64,000 bases of DNA, taken from assembly GCA_964549945.1 (NCBI GenBank), contig CAZJXD010000003.1, positions 66,709 through 130,708 on the forward strand, given 5' to 3'. This document shows, piece by piece, positions 25,616 through 35,235 of the stretch. Numbering within the stretch: the stretch's first letter is position 1; every line of letters starts with the position of its first letter. A program made the translations under genes and the position numbers. The stretch is from B25-G16 sp964549945 (GTDB taxonomy: Bacteria > Desulfobacterota > DSM-4660 > Desulfatiglandales > B25-G16). Below the pieces are notes generated by a model, which had not been told where the DNA came from, did not search any database, and saw only the letters and a program-made list of their open reading frames with translations.

Positions 25616-26654
25616 GGGGGCGTTGGCTCATTGCGTTGTTGCGCCTGACCGCTTCAGGCCATGAAGGCTCAAAGAGAAAACAGGCCACCCGATGTTCCTC
25701 TGCAATTTCTCCCAACAAGGGCTTGATCTCCCTGCACACGGTCATGGCATGGGGACACCTGGGGTGGAACCGGCAGCCCTTGGGAGGATCGATGAAATCG
25801 GGAATGTTCCCCGTGATCCCGACGAGTTTCTCCTCACGCATAGAAAGGTTTGGAATGGCCCGCAGAAGCCCTCTGGTATAAGGATGAGAGGGATTCCCAA
25901 AAATCCGTTCAATGGTGGTTAATTCAACGATGTTGCCGGCATACATGACTGCAATTCTTCGGCACACGCTGGCCACCACGCCCAGATCATGGGAGATCAA
26001 GAGAACCGAATGATGAAATCGCTCAACAAGCTCCTTGATCAATCGCAGGATCTGGGCCTGAATAGTGACATCCAGGGCAGTGGTGGGCTCATCGGCAATG
26101 AGGATCTCGGGGTCGCCGGCCAAGGCCATGGCAATCAAAACCCGCTGCCGCATCCCTCCGCTGAATTCATGGGGGAATTCCTTGATCCGCAATCGTGGAT
26201 TCGGGATATGAGCCGCGTCGAGCAAACCAATGGCTTTCTCCCGTGCCTGGCTTCGGGATATGGCGCCATTTCTATGATGGGCATGGGCCTGGATAACATC
26301 GATCATCTGTTTTTCAATGGAGAACACGGGATTCAGATAGGTCATCGGGTCCTGGAAGATCATGGCGATCAAATTTCCCCGAATCCTCTCCCATTTCTTT
26401 TCGGGCAGAGAGAGGAGGTTCTGGCCGTGAAAGCGGATCTCGCCTGACACGATGCGCGTCGGCGGAACCGGAAGGAGGCCCAGAATCGCCTTGGCCGTGA
26501 TCGACTTGCCGCAGCCGGTCTCACCTACAAGCCCCAGGGTATCGCCCGTTCCCAACCGGAAGGAGCAGCCGTCGAGGACTCGGGCCCTGCCCTCAAAGGT
26601 GTCGAAATGAATCACGAGATCCTTTACCTCTAGGATGCTTGAGTCCGCGTTCAT
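25584..26654 (-). CDS. Peptide-type ABC transporter ATP-binding protein (DppD/OppD)
   Basis: 356 residues. Walker A GETGCGKSITAK, signature FSGGMRQRVLIAMAL, Walker B ILIADEPTTALD, and the oligopeptide-type C-terminal segment with PPKGCRFHPRCPHAM. It starts within an ATGA overlap with the end of the DppC-type gene. Forms the ATPase pair with the DppF-type protein. Confidence 0.95.
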   Translation of the reverse strand: MNADSSILEVKDLVIHFDTFEGRARVLDGCSFRLGTGDTLGLVGETGCGKSITAKAILGLLPVPPTRIVSGEIRFHGQNLLSLPEKKWERIRGNLIAMIFQDPMTYLNPVFSIEKQMIDVIQAHAHHRNGAISRSQAREKAIGLLDAAHIPNPRLRIKEFPHEFSGGMRQRVLIAMALAGDPEILIADEPTTALDVTIQAQILRLIKELVERFHHSVLLISHDLGVVASVCRRIAVMYAGNIVELTTIERIFGNPSHPYTRGLLRAIPNLSMREEKLVGITGNIPDFIDPPKGCRFHPRCPHAMTVCREIKPLLGEIAEEHRVACFLFEPSWPEAVRRNNAMSQRPHELPRSQRSQ

Positions 26655-27592
26655 TCCCGATAATATCCTCTGCTCTGCGGATCCAAGATGTCTCGGAGAC
26701 CGTCTCCTAGCAAATTAAATCCCAATACGGTGATAAAGATCGCCAATCCCGGAAACAGGGCATACCACCACCAGTTGGGAAGGTAGTTCCGGGCTACACT
26801 GATCATGGCCCCCCATTCCGGCGCAGGCGGCTGAGCGCCCACGCCCACAAATCCCAGGCCTGCGGCCGCCAAAATGGCCATTCCCATATCCATGGAGGCC
26901 TTGATAATGATGGGAGAGGTGCAGTTCGGGAGGATATGCAGAAAGATGATCCGGGCCTTGCCTGCCCCCACTGACTGGGCTGCCTCGATATACGCCTCCT
27001 CTTTGAGGGACAATGTCTTGCCCTGGACCAGACGGACATACCCAGGCCACCAGACCAGGGAGAGCGCAATCATGGAGTTCGTGATTCCGGGGCCCAGCGC
27101 CCCGATAATGGCCAGCGCCAGGACGAGCCCCGGTATGGAGAGAAAGATGTCGGTGATCCGCATGATCACCTCGTTGACCCAACCCCCGACAAAACCGGCG
27201 GTAATGCCCAAAGGCACGCCAATCCCCATGGCAACGCAGACGATGATCATGCCGATCTGCAATGATATTCGCGTACCGAGGATGACCCGCGTAAAGATGT
27301 CTCTGCCCATTTCATCGGTTCCAAACCAGAACCGGGAATCAGGCGCCATGAGCTTTTGAGACATGTGGACCGATCCGGTGCCGTCCTCTGGAAAGGGAAC
27401 GGTTATCGGCCCGATGAGGGCGATGAAAAAGAAGATCCCCACGAGGATCATGCCGGTGACCGAAAGGGGGCTTCGGCTGAATAGATACAGCGACAGGCGG
27501 ATGTCGCGAAAAAGGCTCTCGTGTTCCTCTTTCCATTGGTCCCAATAACTATGTGTTTTTGAGGGCTTGCGGTCTATCAACACGTCATTCAT
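26651..27592 (-). CDS. Peptide-type ABC transporter permease (DppC/OppC)
   Basis: 313 residues with an N-terminal cytoplasmic lead, about six membrane helices and the EAA loop (EEAYIEAAQSVGAGKARIIFLHILPN) that docks on the ATPases. TDEMGRDIFTRVILGTRISL is the family hallmark. It overlaps the DppB-type gene by 8 bases. Confidence 0.94.
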   Translation of the reverse strand: MNDVLIDRKPSKTHSYWDQWKEEHESLFRDIRLSLYLFSRSPLSVTGMILVGIFFFIALIGPITVPFPEDGTGSVHMSQKLMAPDSRFWFGTDEMGRDIFTRVILGTRISLQIGMIIVCVAMGIGVPLGITAGFVGGWVNEVIMRITDIFLSIPGLVLALAIIGALGPGITNSMIALSLVWWPGYVRLVQGKTLSLKEEAYIEAAQSVGAGKARIIFLHILPNCTSPIIIKASMDMGMAILAAAGLGFVGVGAQPPAPEWGAMISVARNYLPNWWWYALFPGLAIFITVLGFNLLGDGLRDILDPQSRGYYRE

Positions 27593-28592
27593 AACGAACC
27601 CTCGGGTCTAGGGCGCCATAGACAAGGTCTATAATAAGATTGGCCACCATGAAATTGATCCCGATCAGGAGCGTCACCCCCGTGATAGGCTGGAAGTCCG
27701 AATAAACGGCTGACTGTACCGCGTAGAGTCCGATGCCCGGCCAGTCAAATACCGTCTCCACGAGTATAGTCCCGCCAAGCATCCACCCGTAGCGAAGCCC
27801 CACCATGGTCATGGTGGGAATCAAGGCGTTCTTCAGGGCATACTGGCCAATGATGCGTTTTTTCGAAATCCCATGGGCACGAGCGCTCACAATGAAATCC
27901 CTGCTGAGCACTTCCAGCATCTCGGCCCGATTCACCCGAATGATACTGGCCAAGGCCGGAAATGAGAGCACAAAGGCCGGCAGTAGGATGTGCCGGAGCG
28001 CGTCTAGGAAGGTATACCATTTCCCCGTAAGGAGGCTATCGACCAAAAACAGGTGGGTGATTTTGGGAGGGGGTTCGGTCAACATGCCCAGCCGTCCGCC
28101 CAACGGGAGGAAGTCGAATCTCAGGGCCAGGAAAAGCTGAAGCATCAAGGCCAGCCAGAACATGGGCAGGGCCATTCCTGAAACGGATACGATCCTGGCC
28201 GCGTGATCCAGAGAACGATCCCGATAGACCGCACAGAGCACACTGAGCGGGATGGCCAGCACAACGGCGAGGAGGAGGGAAAACACGGTCAGCTCAAAGG
28301 TGGCGGGAAAGAATTGAATCAGGTCATCCATCACGGAATGTCGGGTGCGAATGGATTGTCCGAGGTTTCCCTTGAACAGGCCTTTGAAATACTCAAGGTA
28401 CTGAATGGCCAATGGCTTATCGAGGCCAAACTCCTTGCGCATGACCTCCACCATCTCCTCCGTGGCATCTGGCCCGGCCGCCAGGCGGGCTGGGTCTCCA
28501 GGAGCCACCCGGGCAACCAGGAAGATGACGGTGATGAGGCCGAATAGGGTTAAGATAATGAGCAAGAGCCTCTTGACGATGTACTGCTTCAT
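27585..28592 (-). CDS. Peptide-type ABC transporter permease (DppB/OppB)
   Basis: 335 residues. The start MKQYIVKRLLLIILTLFGL and the segment GDPARLAAGPDATEEMVEVMR are typical of DppB, and the EAA loop lies near RAHGISKKRIIGQYALKNAL. About six membrane helices. An 11-bp hairpin lies in the 85 bases between the binding-protein gene and this gene, probably setting their relative expression. Confidence 0.94.
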   Translation of the reverse strand: MKQYIVKRLLLIILTLFGLITVIFLVARVAPGDPARLAAGPDATEEMVEVMRKEFGLDKPLAIQYLEYFKGLFKGNLGQSIRTRHSVMDDLIQFFPATFELTVFSLLLAVVLAIPLSVLCAVYRDRSLDHAARIVSVSGMALPMFWLALMLQLFLALRFDFLPLGGRLGMLTEPPPKITHLFLVDSLLTGKWYTFLDALRHILLPAFVLSFPALASIIRVNRAEMLEVLSRDFIVSARAHGISKKRIIGQYALKNALIPTMTMVGLRYGWMLGGTILVETVFDWPGIGLYAVQSAVYSDFQPITGVTLLIGINFMVANLIIDLVYGALDPRVRYE

Positions 28593-28630
28593 CTATGTCC
28601 ATATGCCCGTGTCCTCGGGCTTGAAAAGTG

Positions 28631-28663
28631 AGGTGGGGAACGACCTGCACGAGTTCCCCACCT
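28631..28663 (-). promoter_or_regulatory. Intercistronic hairpin between binding protein and permease genes
   Basis: AGGTGGGGAAC at 28631-28641 and GTTCCCCACCT at 28653-28663 form a perfect 11-bp stem with an 11-base loop. On the transcribed strand it lies just after the binding-protein stop. Such stems protect the upstream message or partly end transcription, giving more binding protein than permease. Confidence 0.7.
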
Positions 28664-28677
28664 TGTAATGATACCGG

Positions 28678-30264
28678 CTATTTCTCTATATAGAGGGGAT
28701 ACATGTCCACCTCGCCGGTGAAGCGCATGGGGCAGAACACAAATCCCTTGACATAGTCTCGAAAGGCCCAGCGGCGGTTATATTGCATGCCGAATATCTC
28801 GGGGGCATCGTCCAAGATCATGTTCTGGATCTTCTCGTAGTACTTCATACGCTCATTAAAGTCCGCGATGGTGCGAGCCTTATCGGTCAGGTCCCACACC
28901 TCTTGGTTGTTGTAATAGGCGCTTCCGTAATATTTGCCCCAGGAACCCTTATGATATTGGTAGGCCACCACATCGGGATCATTGAAGATGGGAGTGGTAA
29001 AAACCGCCATCATATCCGGTGAGGTATCCACCTTGGACCCTCTGGCCACCATGTTGGGCCATGCCAAGGGAACCATCTTGACCTTGATCCCCAGTTTGGA
29101 GAGGTTGTCGATCAGGACCAGCCCGATCTTGCGCTCCTCCTCCAGTCCCTGCACGTACACGTATTCCAGCTCGAATCCGCCGTCGGGATACCCGGCCTTC
29201 TTCATATACTCCTTTGCCTTTTGCAGGTCCTGTCGATAGATCTTGTGCTTCAAGGACACATGCCCTCTCAGGCCTATGGGGAATGGGCTGTCCTCAAGAA
29301 TGGCATTGCCATTGTAGATCTTGATCAAGGAGTCGTAATCAAAGGCATAGCAGATGGCCTTGCGTATATTGATATCCTTGGTATAGCCCTTCTGATTGTT
29401 CATCTTGACGCCAAAGGTCGTCACTCCCGGGTCGTTCGTCACATAGATACCCGGCATCTTTGCCACAAGATCAAATTCCTCGGGGCTTAATCCCTCAACG
29501 ATATCGCATTGGCCCTTTTGAATGGCAATCCGCTGTGAACTCGACTCCCGAATCAGCTTGAAGATGAATCCATTGATATGATTGGGGTTTTCCCAGCCGC
29601 GCCAGTAATCCTCCACGGCCTCCAGCTCATAGAGGACCCCATGCTCCCATCGTTTCTTTTTAAACGGCCCTGAGCCGGCATCGCCGTCCTTCATCCACTC
29701 CTGGCCCATGTCGCCGTCCTTTTCGTGAGCCATCACCACCTTTGGGTTCATGATGTACCACCAGGGAAACACCGAGGAAAAGGGCGCATACGCTTTTTTC
29801 AGGCTAAAGCGTATCGTGTAATCATCGACCACCTCGATGCCCGATGGGTCCAGCACGTCCAGAAGCATCCAGGCAGGGCCCTTCTTGATCTTAAGGGTTC
29901 GATCGAAGGAGAATTTCACCGCGTCGGCGGTCACAGGGTCACCGTTATGGAATTTGGCATTTTTAACCAGATGAAAGGTCCAGACGCGTGCATCCGGGCT
30001 CGACTCCCATGTGGTGGCCAACCAGGGGATGACCTTGGGCGGGCTGCCCACATACTTCAGCAAGGCATCATAAAGGCTTTGCTGAAGCATTCGGGTTGAC
30101 CAGTCATAGTACTGGCTCGGATCGATATTGGGAGCGGGCTGTCTTCCGCCGAACACCAGGATCTTTTTCCCGTCGCTGATTTCCAAAGCCTGGCTTGCAC
30201 CGCCCAACACGAGAAGAAACCCCACACACAACACCGTTGTCAAAATCCATTTTCTTGATCTCAT
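28678..30264 (-). CDS. Peptide-type ABC transporter substrate-binding protein (SBP family 5)
   Basis: 528 residues. A signal peptide covers about 1-26 (WILTTVLCVGFLLVLGGASQALE), without a lipobox, so the mature protein is free in the periplasm. The family 5 signature region reads WETFHLVKNAKFHNGDPVTADAVKFS-like around residues 85-115. It should bind the substrate for the downstream permease and ATPase genes. AAGGAGGGG precedes the ATG. Family 5 proteins carry peptides, opines, nickel and other ligands; the neighbouring DUF917 and DUF1177 genes hint at a cyclic amide or modified amino-acid compound. Confidence 0.93.
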   Translation of the reverse strand: MRSRKWILTTVLCVGFLLVLGGASQALEISDGKKILVFGGRQPAPNIDPSQYYDWSTRMLQQSLYDALLKYVGSPPKVIPWLATTWESSPDARVWTFHLVKNAKFHNGDPVTADAVKFSFDRTLKIKKGPAWMLLDVLDPSGIEVVDDYTIRFSLKKAYAPFSSVFPWWYIMNPKVVMAHEKDGDMGQEWMKDGDAGSGPFKKKRWEHGVLYELEAVEDYWRGWENPNHINGFIFKLIRESSSQRIAIQKGQCDIVEGLSPEEFDLVAKMPGIYVTNDPGVTTFGVKMNNQKGYTKDINIRKAICYAFDYDSLIKIYNGNAILEDSPFPIGLRGHVSLKHKIYRQDLQKAKEYMKKAGYPDGGFELEYVYVQGLEEERKIGLVLIDNLSKLGIKVKMVPLAWPNMVARGSKVDTSPDMMAVFTTPIFNDPDVVAYQYHKGSWGKYYGSAYYNNQEVWDLTDKARTIADFNERMKYYEKIQNMILDDAPEIFGMQYNRRWAFRDYVKGFVFCPMRFTGEVDMYPLYIEK

Positions 30265-30324
30265 CGTACCCCTCCTTTTTTAAGAGTTACTATGTTGAAG
30301 AACAGACGAATTTCCCCTGTTCAA

Positions 30325-30616
30325 TTATGGGGCCAGAAGCTCTGCTGCTGTCCTGGCGACGATGGCATTGGCCACCAGCACGGGCCTTCGTGTAATATCT
30401 CTCATCACTGGGCGATGATCGGTGGAGAATCCCATGCAGTGAAGCACTACGAGGTCCACCCTTGGGGGCAAGGGATCGAATCTCCTCCATGGAGAGCCCG
30501 TCAAGCGCACCATTCTCGAACACCTCGATATTCGCACCGAGCACCTGTGACATGTTTGGCACAATATCGTCCCGGGGAGACTGGCCCACCGTGATCATGC
30601 CAACGCGCTGATTCAT
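30325..30616 (-). pseudogene. aroM-family gene with internal deletion and frameshift
   Basis: The start (MNQRVGMITVGQSPRDDIVP, to about residue 52 at EEIRSLAPKG) and the end (VDLVVLHCMGFSTDHRPVM to ANAIVARTAAELLAP) both match AroM-type proteins, but they lie in different frames and the middle 120 or so residues are missing; the family is about 220 long. The join is near 30461, at the GCCCCCAAGGGTGG stretch. The ATG overlaps the DUF1177 stop (ATGA), as an intact operon gene would. AroM's own function is unclear. Confidence 0.8.
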
Positions 30617-31548
30617 CCTCCCTCCCGCGTTCTCAGCTTTTCCATCGAACCGTAGAGCTTCTTCAGCCTGGCAAATTCTTGCGCATCGTAGAACCGGCAG
30701 GTGCCCAGCCCAAATACTTTGGCCACCTCTACCGCAAACCGGGACGCCATCTCTAATCCCAGGGGCATATTGGCGCCCGAGGCGGACCCCGGCACCGCTG
30801 ACCGCGTGGTTACGGCAACGCCGACAACCGGACAGTCGGTCAGGACCGATGGCTGCATGATGCTGTTTAGATGATAGATCCCATTTCCATAGGGCGTGAT
30901 ATCCTGCATGGTGACTGGAAAGGCACAGGGGAAATCCCCTGTGACCCACTCCATGATCCGCAGCAGATCCTCACTGACCCTGAGAATGTAGCCCTCCTTC
31001 ACCGTGGGAGATATGGCGAAGCCCTGGTGATTGATGACGCGGTTGCCCTTTGTGGTATCCACTGAAAGAATGGCATCCATGTCCGGATGGAGTTCTGCGG
31101 CGATCTGGTCAAACAGGGAAACCGGGGATCCCATAAATGGCGTGGGCTCATGGGGCTGCGTAGGCGCGTTGCCACAGATATGGGTTGAGACATAGACATC
31201 GCCTGGACACAGATCCCCCCTTTGTCGCATCCTCGCCAGCTTGAGGCCGGCGCTTAGGGCTACAATCGCGCCGTCCGCATCGGAGACAAGCCCCAGGATA
31301 TCCGGCCTGGCTCCAATACCACCAAGGGTTCCGAGAATGCCTAAGGTTGGCGCATCCCCAGATCGTGCCTTTCCCTTGGCACCGGGGATGCATATCTGTA
31401 GGACGTCCGTTTGTCCTTTTTCTCCCTTTATCGTTTTCAGGCCCAGGGGAGGAAGGCCTAATGGAGTGAACAGGGCTGCCACTGTTTCGCCGCTGACGTG
31501 TGCATCATCCAAGACGTCACATATCTCAATGACTTCCTTTATGAGCAT
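30613..31548 (-). CDS. DUF1177 family protein
   Basis: 311 residues from the ATG at 31548 with AGAGG 5 bases ahead; a GTG at 31554 is the longer option. The sequence fits DUF1177 along its length (VLDDAHVSGETVAALF, GTLGGIGARPDILGLVSDAD, HICGNAPTQPHEPTPFMGSP). The family is found with AroM and DUF917 genes and with ABC or OPT transporters. Enzymatic activity is unknown; conserved His, Cys and Asp residues (STHICG, SVDTTKGNR) suggest a hydrolase-like site. Confidence 0.88.
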   Translation of the reverse strand: MLIKEVIEICDVLDDAHVSGETVAALFTPLGLPPLGLKTIKGEKGQTDVLQICIPGAKGKARSGDAPTLGILGTLGGIGARPDILGLVSDADGAIVALSAGLKLARMRQRGDLCPGDVYVSTHICGNAPTQPHEPTPFMGSPVSLFDQIAAELHPDMDAILSVDTTKGNRVINHQGFAISPTVKEGYILRVSEDLLRIMEWVTGDFPCAFPVTMQDITPYGNGIYHLNSIMQPSVLTDCPVVGVAVTTRSAVPGSASGANMPLGLEMASRFAVEVAKVFGLGTCRFYDAQEFARLKKLYGSMEKLRTREGG

Positions 31549-31912
31549 AGGCACCTCTTTTTTGAGGGTTTAAGACGAGGACTCAAAGGGCCGGTTTTTC
31601 ATCGAAATCAGCCCTGAATAGATCAATGTGGCAGGTACCACGGAATTTTCCCGCACTCAAGGCGTTAGGAGCCGCAGTCAACCGATGGAGTGATGTCTTT
31701 TTCTGGGCGCACTATAAGACGGAGTAAAATATCCTGTCAAGCGGAAAGCTTAGTGCTTCGATTCGCAAATATAGTCACGTATCTAAACGAGAGATCTCTT
31801 TACAAACGCTCACTCAGCGCTTAGTCCCGAGTGAATAGATATGTTACCTTATATATGAATCGAGGGACTTAGATAGTGGCACCGACTTCATCCACCGCGT
31901 CTGCTCGGTACC
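31549..31912. other. Gap inside the catabolic cluster
   Basis: 364 bases between the DUF917 stop and the DUF1177 start on the same strand, longer than the tight spacing elsewhere in the cluster. It probably holds a second promoter for DUF1177 and the transporter. No gene seen. Confidence 0.3.
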
Positions 31913-32989
31913 TCATGGCTCGAGCAGGTTCTTGCCAACGGCCTGTTCGGCTTCTCTAATGGCCTCCGGCAATCGAACCCCCTCGCCGAGGATGAGATGA
32001 TCTCTGGGTACCATCAATACCGCGACCCTGTCGCCCTGCCGAATCTCGGCGGAGGAGACCGGTAGGCCGCTTTCGAGGGAAAGCAGGGTGATCAGATCGG
32101 GAAAGCTCGCCCTCCTTTTGCCATCAAGCTCCAGGGTCATGAACTCATTCCAAAAGCTCAGCTCACACGGCATGTCCCCTGTTATGTTGATCAAACCGAT
32201 ATCATAGCCCCCCGTAGTCTCGAGGCTCAATCCAGCAACCTGGCCCTTGCATCCGATCTCGCCGCCAAGGACGGACACGGTCGCCCGTATCACCGCATCT
32301 GGGCCTTGGTCGCGAGCGGCCATGACAGCCTCACCCACCTTGATGGCCTGAGAGGTGCCGCCCGGCGCAGCGTGCGTTCTGAGATATGCCGCATCGATCG
32401 GATCCCGGCTCACCGCTACAATCCCGCCTGCCTGGATTGAGGCATGTCGTATCAGGTTGGCGGTGACCTCCAGCTTTCCCTGGGCTGACATTTCCAGATA
32501 CCGGCCGGTTTCGGGATTCCCACCCGCTGCCGACTGTACCGAGATATAGCCCTCGAGCCGGTGGATGCCCATCGCCCCCATAAGGCCTGTCGGATGTGCT
32601 CGACCGTTGGCTGGCGCGTCGATCATGGGAATGCCCATGGCAGCGGCTTGAAGCCACCCATTGACCCCAGAGCTCGCGCCATTCTCGTTGGCAATGATGC
32701 CCGCCAATTCCTCGGGCCGAGTCTCGAGGAGCAGCTCAAGAGCCCTGATGTGATCGACCGGTCGAACGAACCTCTCCGCAGCCGCGGGCGCCCCTACTGC
32801 CGAGGCTGTGACAACCAGGTCGTCGTCGTCCAGGTCATCGAGGGTCATCAGCACAGGGCTGCCCAGACGCACCGCAAGCGTGGCCCGCTCAAGCCCATCT
32901 TCTATGTCACCACCCCCGCCACCGCCGAGCACGGCACCACCCAGCACCGCGGCCTCGGCTAAACGCGTATCAAGTCGCATAGCGCTCAT
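31913..32989 (-). CDS. DUF917 / S-methyl-thiohydantoin desulfurase-like protein
   Basis: 358 residues. The glycine-rich start (LGGAVLGGGGGGDIEDG) and the segment MIDAPANGRAHPTGLMGAMG are typical of DUF917, a domain found in S-methyl thiohydantoin desulfurase and fused to hydantoinases. It is first in the minus-strand cluster DUF917, DUF1177, aroM remnant, Dpp transporter. This suggests uptake and breakdown of a hydantoin, lactam or modified amino acid; the substrate cannot be read from sequence. Confidence 0.85.
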   Translation of the reverse strand: MSAMRLDTRLAEAAVLGGAVLGGGGGGDIEDGLERATLAVRLGSPVLMTLDDLDDDDLVVTASAVGAPAAAERFVRPVDHIRALELLLETRPEELAGIIANENGASSGVNGWLQAAAMGIPMIDAPANGRAHPTGLMGAMGIHRLEGYISVQSAAGGNPETGRYLEMSAQGKLEVTANLIRHASIQAGGIVAVSRDPIDAAYLRTHAAPGGTSQAIKVGEAVMAARDQGPDAVIRATVSVLGGEIGCKGQVAGLSLETTGGYDIGLINITGDMPCELSFWNEFMTLELDGKRRASFPDLITLLSLESGLPVSSAEIRQGDRVAVLMVPRDHLILGEGVRLPEAIREAEQAVGKNLLEP

Positions 32990-33752
32990 ATGACCTCCCT
33001 TGTTCGATCAGGATTCATCAGGCTTTGGATTTTAATGAGATAGGTTCAATGAGACAATCTTGGCGTCATTAAGCGAGAGATGGCATCGAAGGCCGAGATT
33101 GTCAAGGAAAAAGAGTTTGAAAAAGATGGTGACATACATGGGCTCGGGCATAAGTATGAAGGTATCTCGCGGCTGATTCTCCGAATAAGGTATTGAACGA
33201 CGTTATATAGAATAAGGATTTTCGCGGCGCACACAGGCAAGGGAAGGCCACGATTCAAGGCCTCGCCCCATTAGATTTGATCGCCTTATGCCTTAAGCCC
33301 TGCGCCTTGAGCCATTCCTGCTCCAATCATTCTCCGTGACGCCGAAAAATCTCTTTATTTCTTATTTACCGGAAGGTTTACTCGCCTACCAATAACCAAA
33401 CACTGCCTCGAAGCGTTCTGGTTTTTTTTATTTACCAATGGACGTGCCGCATTTCTCTGACCTTCACCTTCCCTTTTTCATTGAAATTTGAGGTTTACAT
33501 GGCGTATTCTTCCTAAAAAGAAGTAAGATAAAAGAAGTACAGAGTCAGTACATCTCGCAGACAGGCTATGAAATTGAGGCATTTCAATGAACCTAGAGCG
33601 GGCAACAATTGAAGGCCATGAGGAAGATTGGTTTGTCATAGCTAATGCTGCCGTCCGAACGAGACTAAGAAGCTATCTGAACAATAAAAGGTTACCCAAG
33701 GGATGAGATCAGGAAGAGCTATTGATAACCAGAAAATCAGAGGAGATTGACA
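32990..33752. other. Intergenic region, no gene seen
   Basis: 763 bases upstream of the DUF917 cluster on one side and of the small RRSG-repeat gene on the other. Short frames are chance-like. The part near 33350-33480 is AT-rich. AGGAG at 33741 serves the next gene. Confidence 0.3.
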
Positions 33753-33956
33753 ATGACAGAAAAGCTTCGCTTACCGTATGATAGACGTTCCGGGCTAGAT
33801 CGACGCAAAATATATAACTTGGTGTACAGCCATGTTAAAGGTACGGAAAGAAGGAGTGGGAAGGAACGAAGATCTGGAAATGAAAGGAGAAAAGGATGGT
33901 TCAGGGTGACGAAGTGGTCCAGTGTCCTCAGATTACAGCCCCAAGATATGGAATAG
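33753..33956 (+). CDS. Small basic protein with repeated RRSGxDRR/ERRSGxERR motifs
   Basis: 67 residues from the ATG at 33753 (AGGAG 7 bases ahead). It carries DRRSGLDRR, then ERRSGKERRSGNERR, a repeated arginine-rich motif that I recognise from short proteins and protein tails in Desulfobacterota and that recalls the RxxxR arm of PilZ domains. Function unknown; nucleic-acid or dinucleotide binding is possible. Confidence 0.55.
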   Translation: MTEKLRLPYDRRSGLDRRKIYNLVYSHVKGTERRSGKERRSGNERRKGWFRVTKWSSVLRLQPQDME

Positions 33957-34027
33957 TGTTTGCGGCATAGACAATAATACCATCACCAGATGTTAAGAAT
34001 AGAGAATCTTCCGAGATTGCCGATATC

Positions 34028-34780
34028 TCACAGCACGTTCTTGACGATTAACACAAAGGCAACTCCCAACAGGATCCACCCAAAGATCAGTTTCACTGAT
34101 TTTGAATCCAACTTTTCTGCCATCAATCGAGATCCTATCTGACTGCCTAAAAACACCGCCAGAACGCAAAGTATCCAAACACGCCACACAGGCCGCGCAG
34201 CCGTGGCAATGTGCGAGATGAAACTGGAACTCCCTGAAAAGCTCACCACCATAGCCGAGGTCGCCGCTGCGACCTTTGCCTCTAGCCCAGCCATATAGAG
34301 AAGAGGGACCACAAAACTACCGCCCCCGCGTCCTATTAACCCCGCAAAAAAGCCAAGTGCGCTTCCGGCTGTGATTCCTAACAGAATCCGCTGCCTGGAT
34401 GAAAGGCCATTGCTCTTTGGCCTCCAGCCGCTGAGCATCAATGCGCCTGCCGAAGCAGTGAACAACGCGAATATCAAAATAATCGGTTTTGTGGGTACCT
34501 GCACGTTGATCCAGGTACCAACGGGCGCTAATAGAACCATGGAGATACCAAAGGGGATTGCCACCCTCCATTCGATCATTTTTTTTCTTCCATAGGTCCA
34601 GGAAGCCGAAGAACTATTGACCACATTTAACAACATACCCAGGGGGATTGCCTGGGTCTTAAAATCCATCCCAAGCCAGAACAAAATTGGGATATAGAGT
34701 TGGGAGCCGCCCAAGCCAATCATCGCAAAGACGAATGCGATGAGAAAAAAGATGGGAGGAGCAAGATACATAGCATCCAC
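34028..34780 (-). CDS. TauE/SafE family sulfite/organosulfonate exporter-like permease
   Basis: 250 residues with about eight hydrophobic segments. The first half starts with FAMIGLGGSQLYIPILFWLG, and the second half repeats the pattern with FFAGLIGRGGGSFVVPLLYMAG, the two-repeat layout of TauE/SafE. Likely moves sulfite, sulfoacetate or a related anion across the inner membrane. Stand-alone gene. Confidence 0.88.
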   Translation of the reverse strand: MDAMYLAPPIFFLIAFVFAMIGLGGSQLYIPILFWLGMDFKTQAIPLGMLLNVVNSSSASWTYGRKKMIEWRVAIPFGISMVLLAPVGTWINVQVPTKPIILIFALFTASAGALMLSGWRPKSNGLSSRQRILLGITAGSALGFFAGLIGRGGGSFVVPLLYMAGLEAKVAAATSAMVVSFSGSSSFISHIATAARPVWRVWILCVLAVFLGSQIGSRLMAEKLDSKSVKLIFGWILLGVAFVLIVKNVL

Positions 34781-35235
34781 TTTGTATTATTCCTTTTGGA
34801 GATAGAGTTTTCAGCTCGCTTTCAAACCCCTGCGAGGCTGAACTCTTGAGGGATTCCCGAGAGATGTATGTAAATACTATAGACTGAATCTGTCAAGGGC
34901 AGATTCCCTCCTTTCTTTGATGCGGTTGAATGTTATAGGTCATCAGGAGGGAAATCTATGATATCGTAAGTGTATAGGCAATTATCGGGCCGGTTCACCT
35001 TGTTCCCCCTGCACCGCCTTTCTGCTGTTGCGGAATAATAACTTGACACGCAATCCCAGGGCCGGGTATAAGTCTTATACTAGAAGAGAACGTCCTTACC
35101 CTCATACACTCACCTATTAAACATCAAAAAAGCATTCATCCACGCCCTCCCCCATATCCACCACTGTTCCACCGTACTGTCATACCCAGCATACTATAAC
35201 CCCCAATCTTGAAAATAAAGAGAAAGGAGAGGACT
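34781..35235. other. Intergenic region, no gene seen
   Basis: 455 bases between the divergent exporter and methyltransferase genes. AAAGGAGAGG at 35224 is the methyltransferase ribosome-binding site. No other feature seen. Confidence 0.3.

Noticed and set aside
30290..30949. A 219-codon minus-strand frame spanning the DUF1177 end and the aroM region
   Set aside because: Only its last part (from the ATG at 30616) is AroM-like; the rest is an off-frame reading of DUF1177. Treated as an aroM pseudogene instead.
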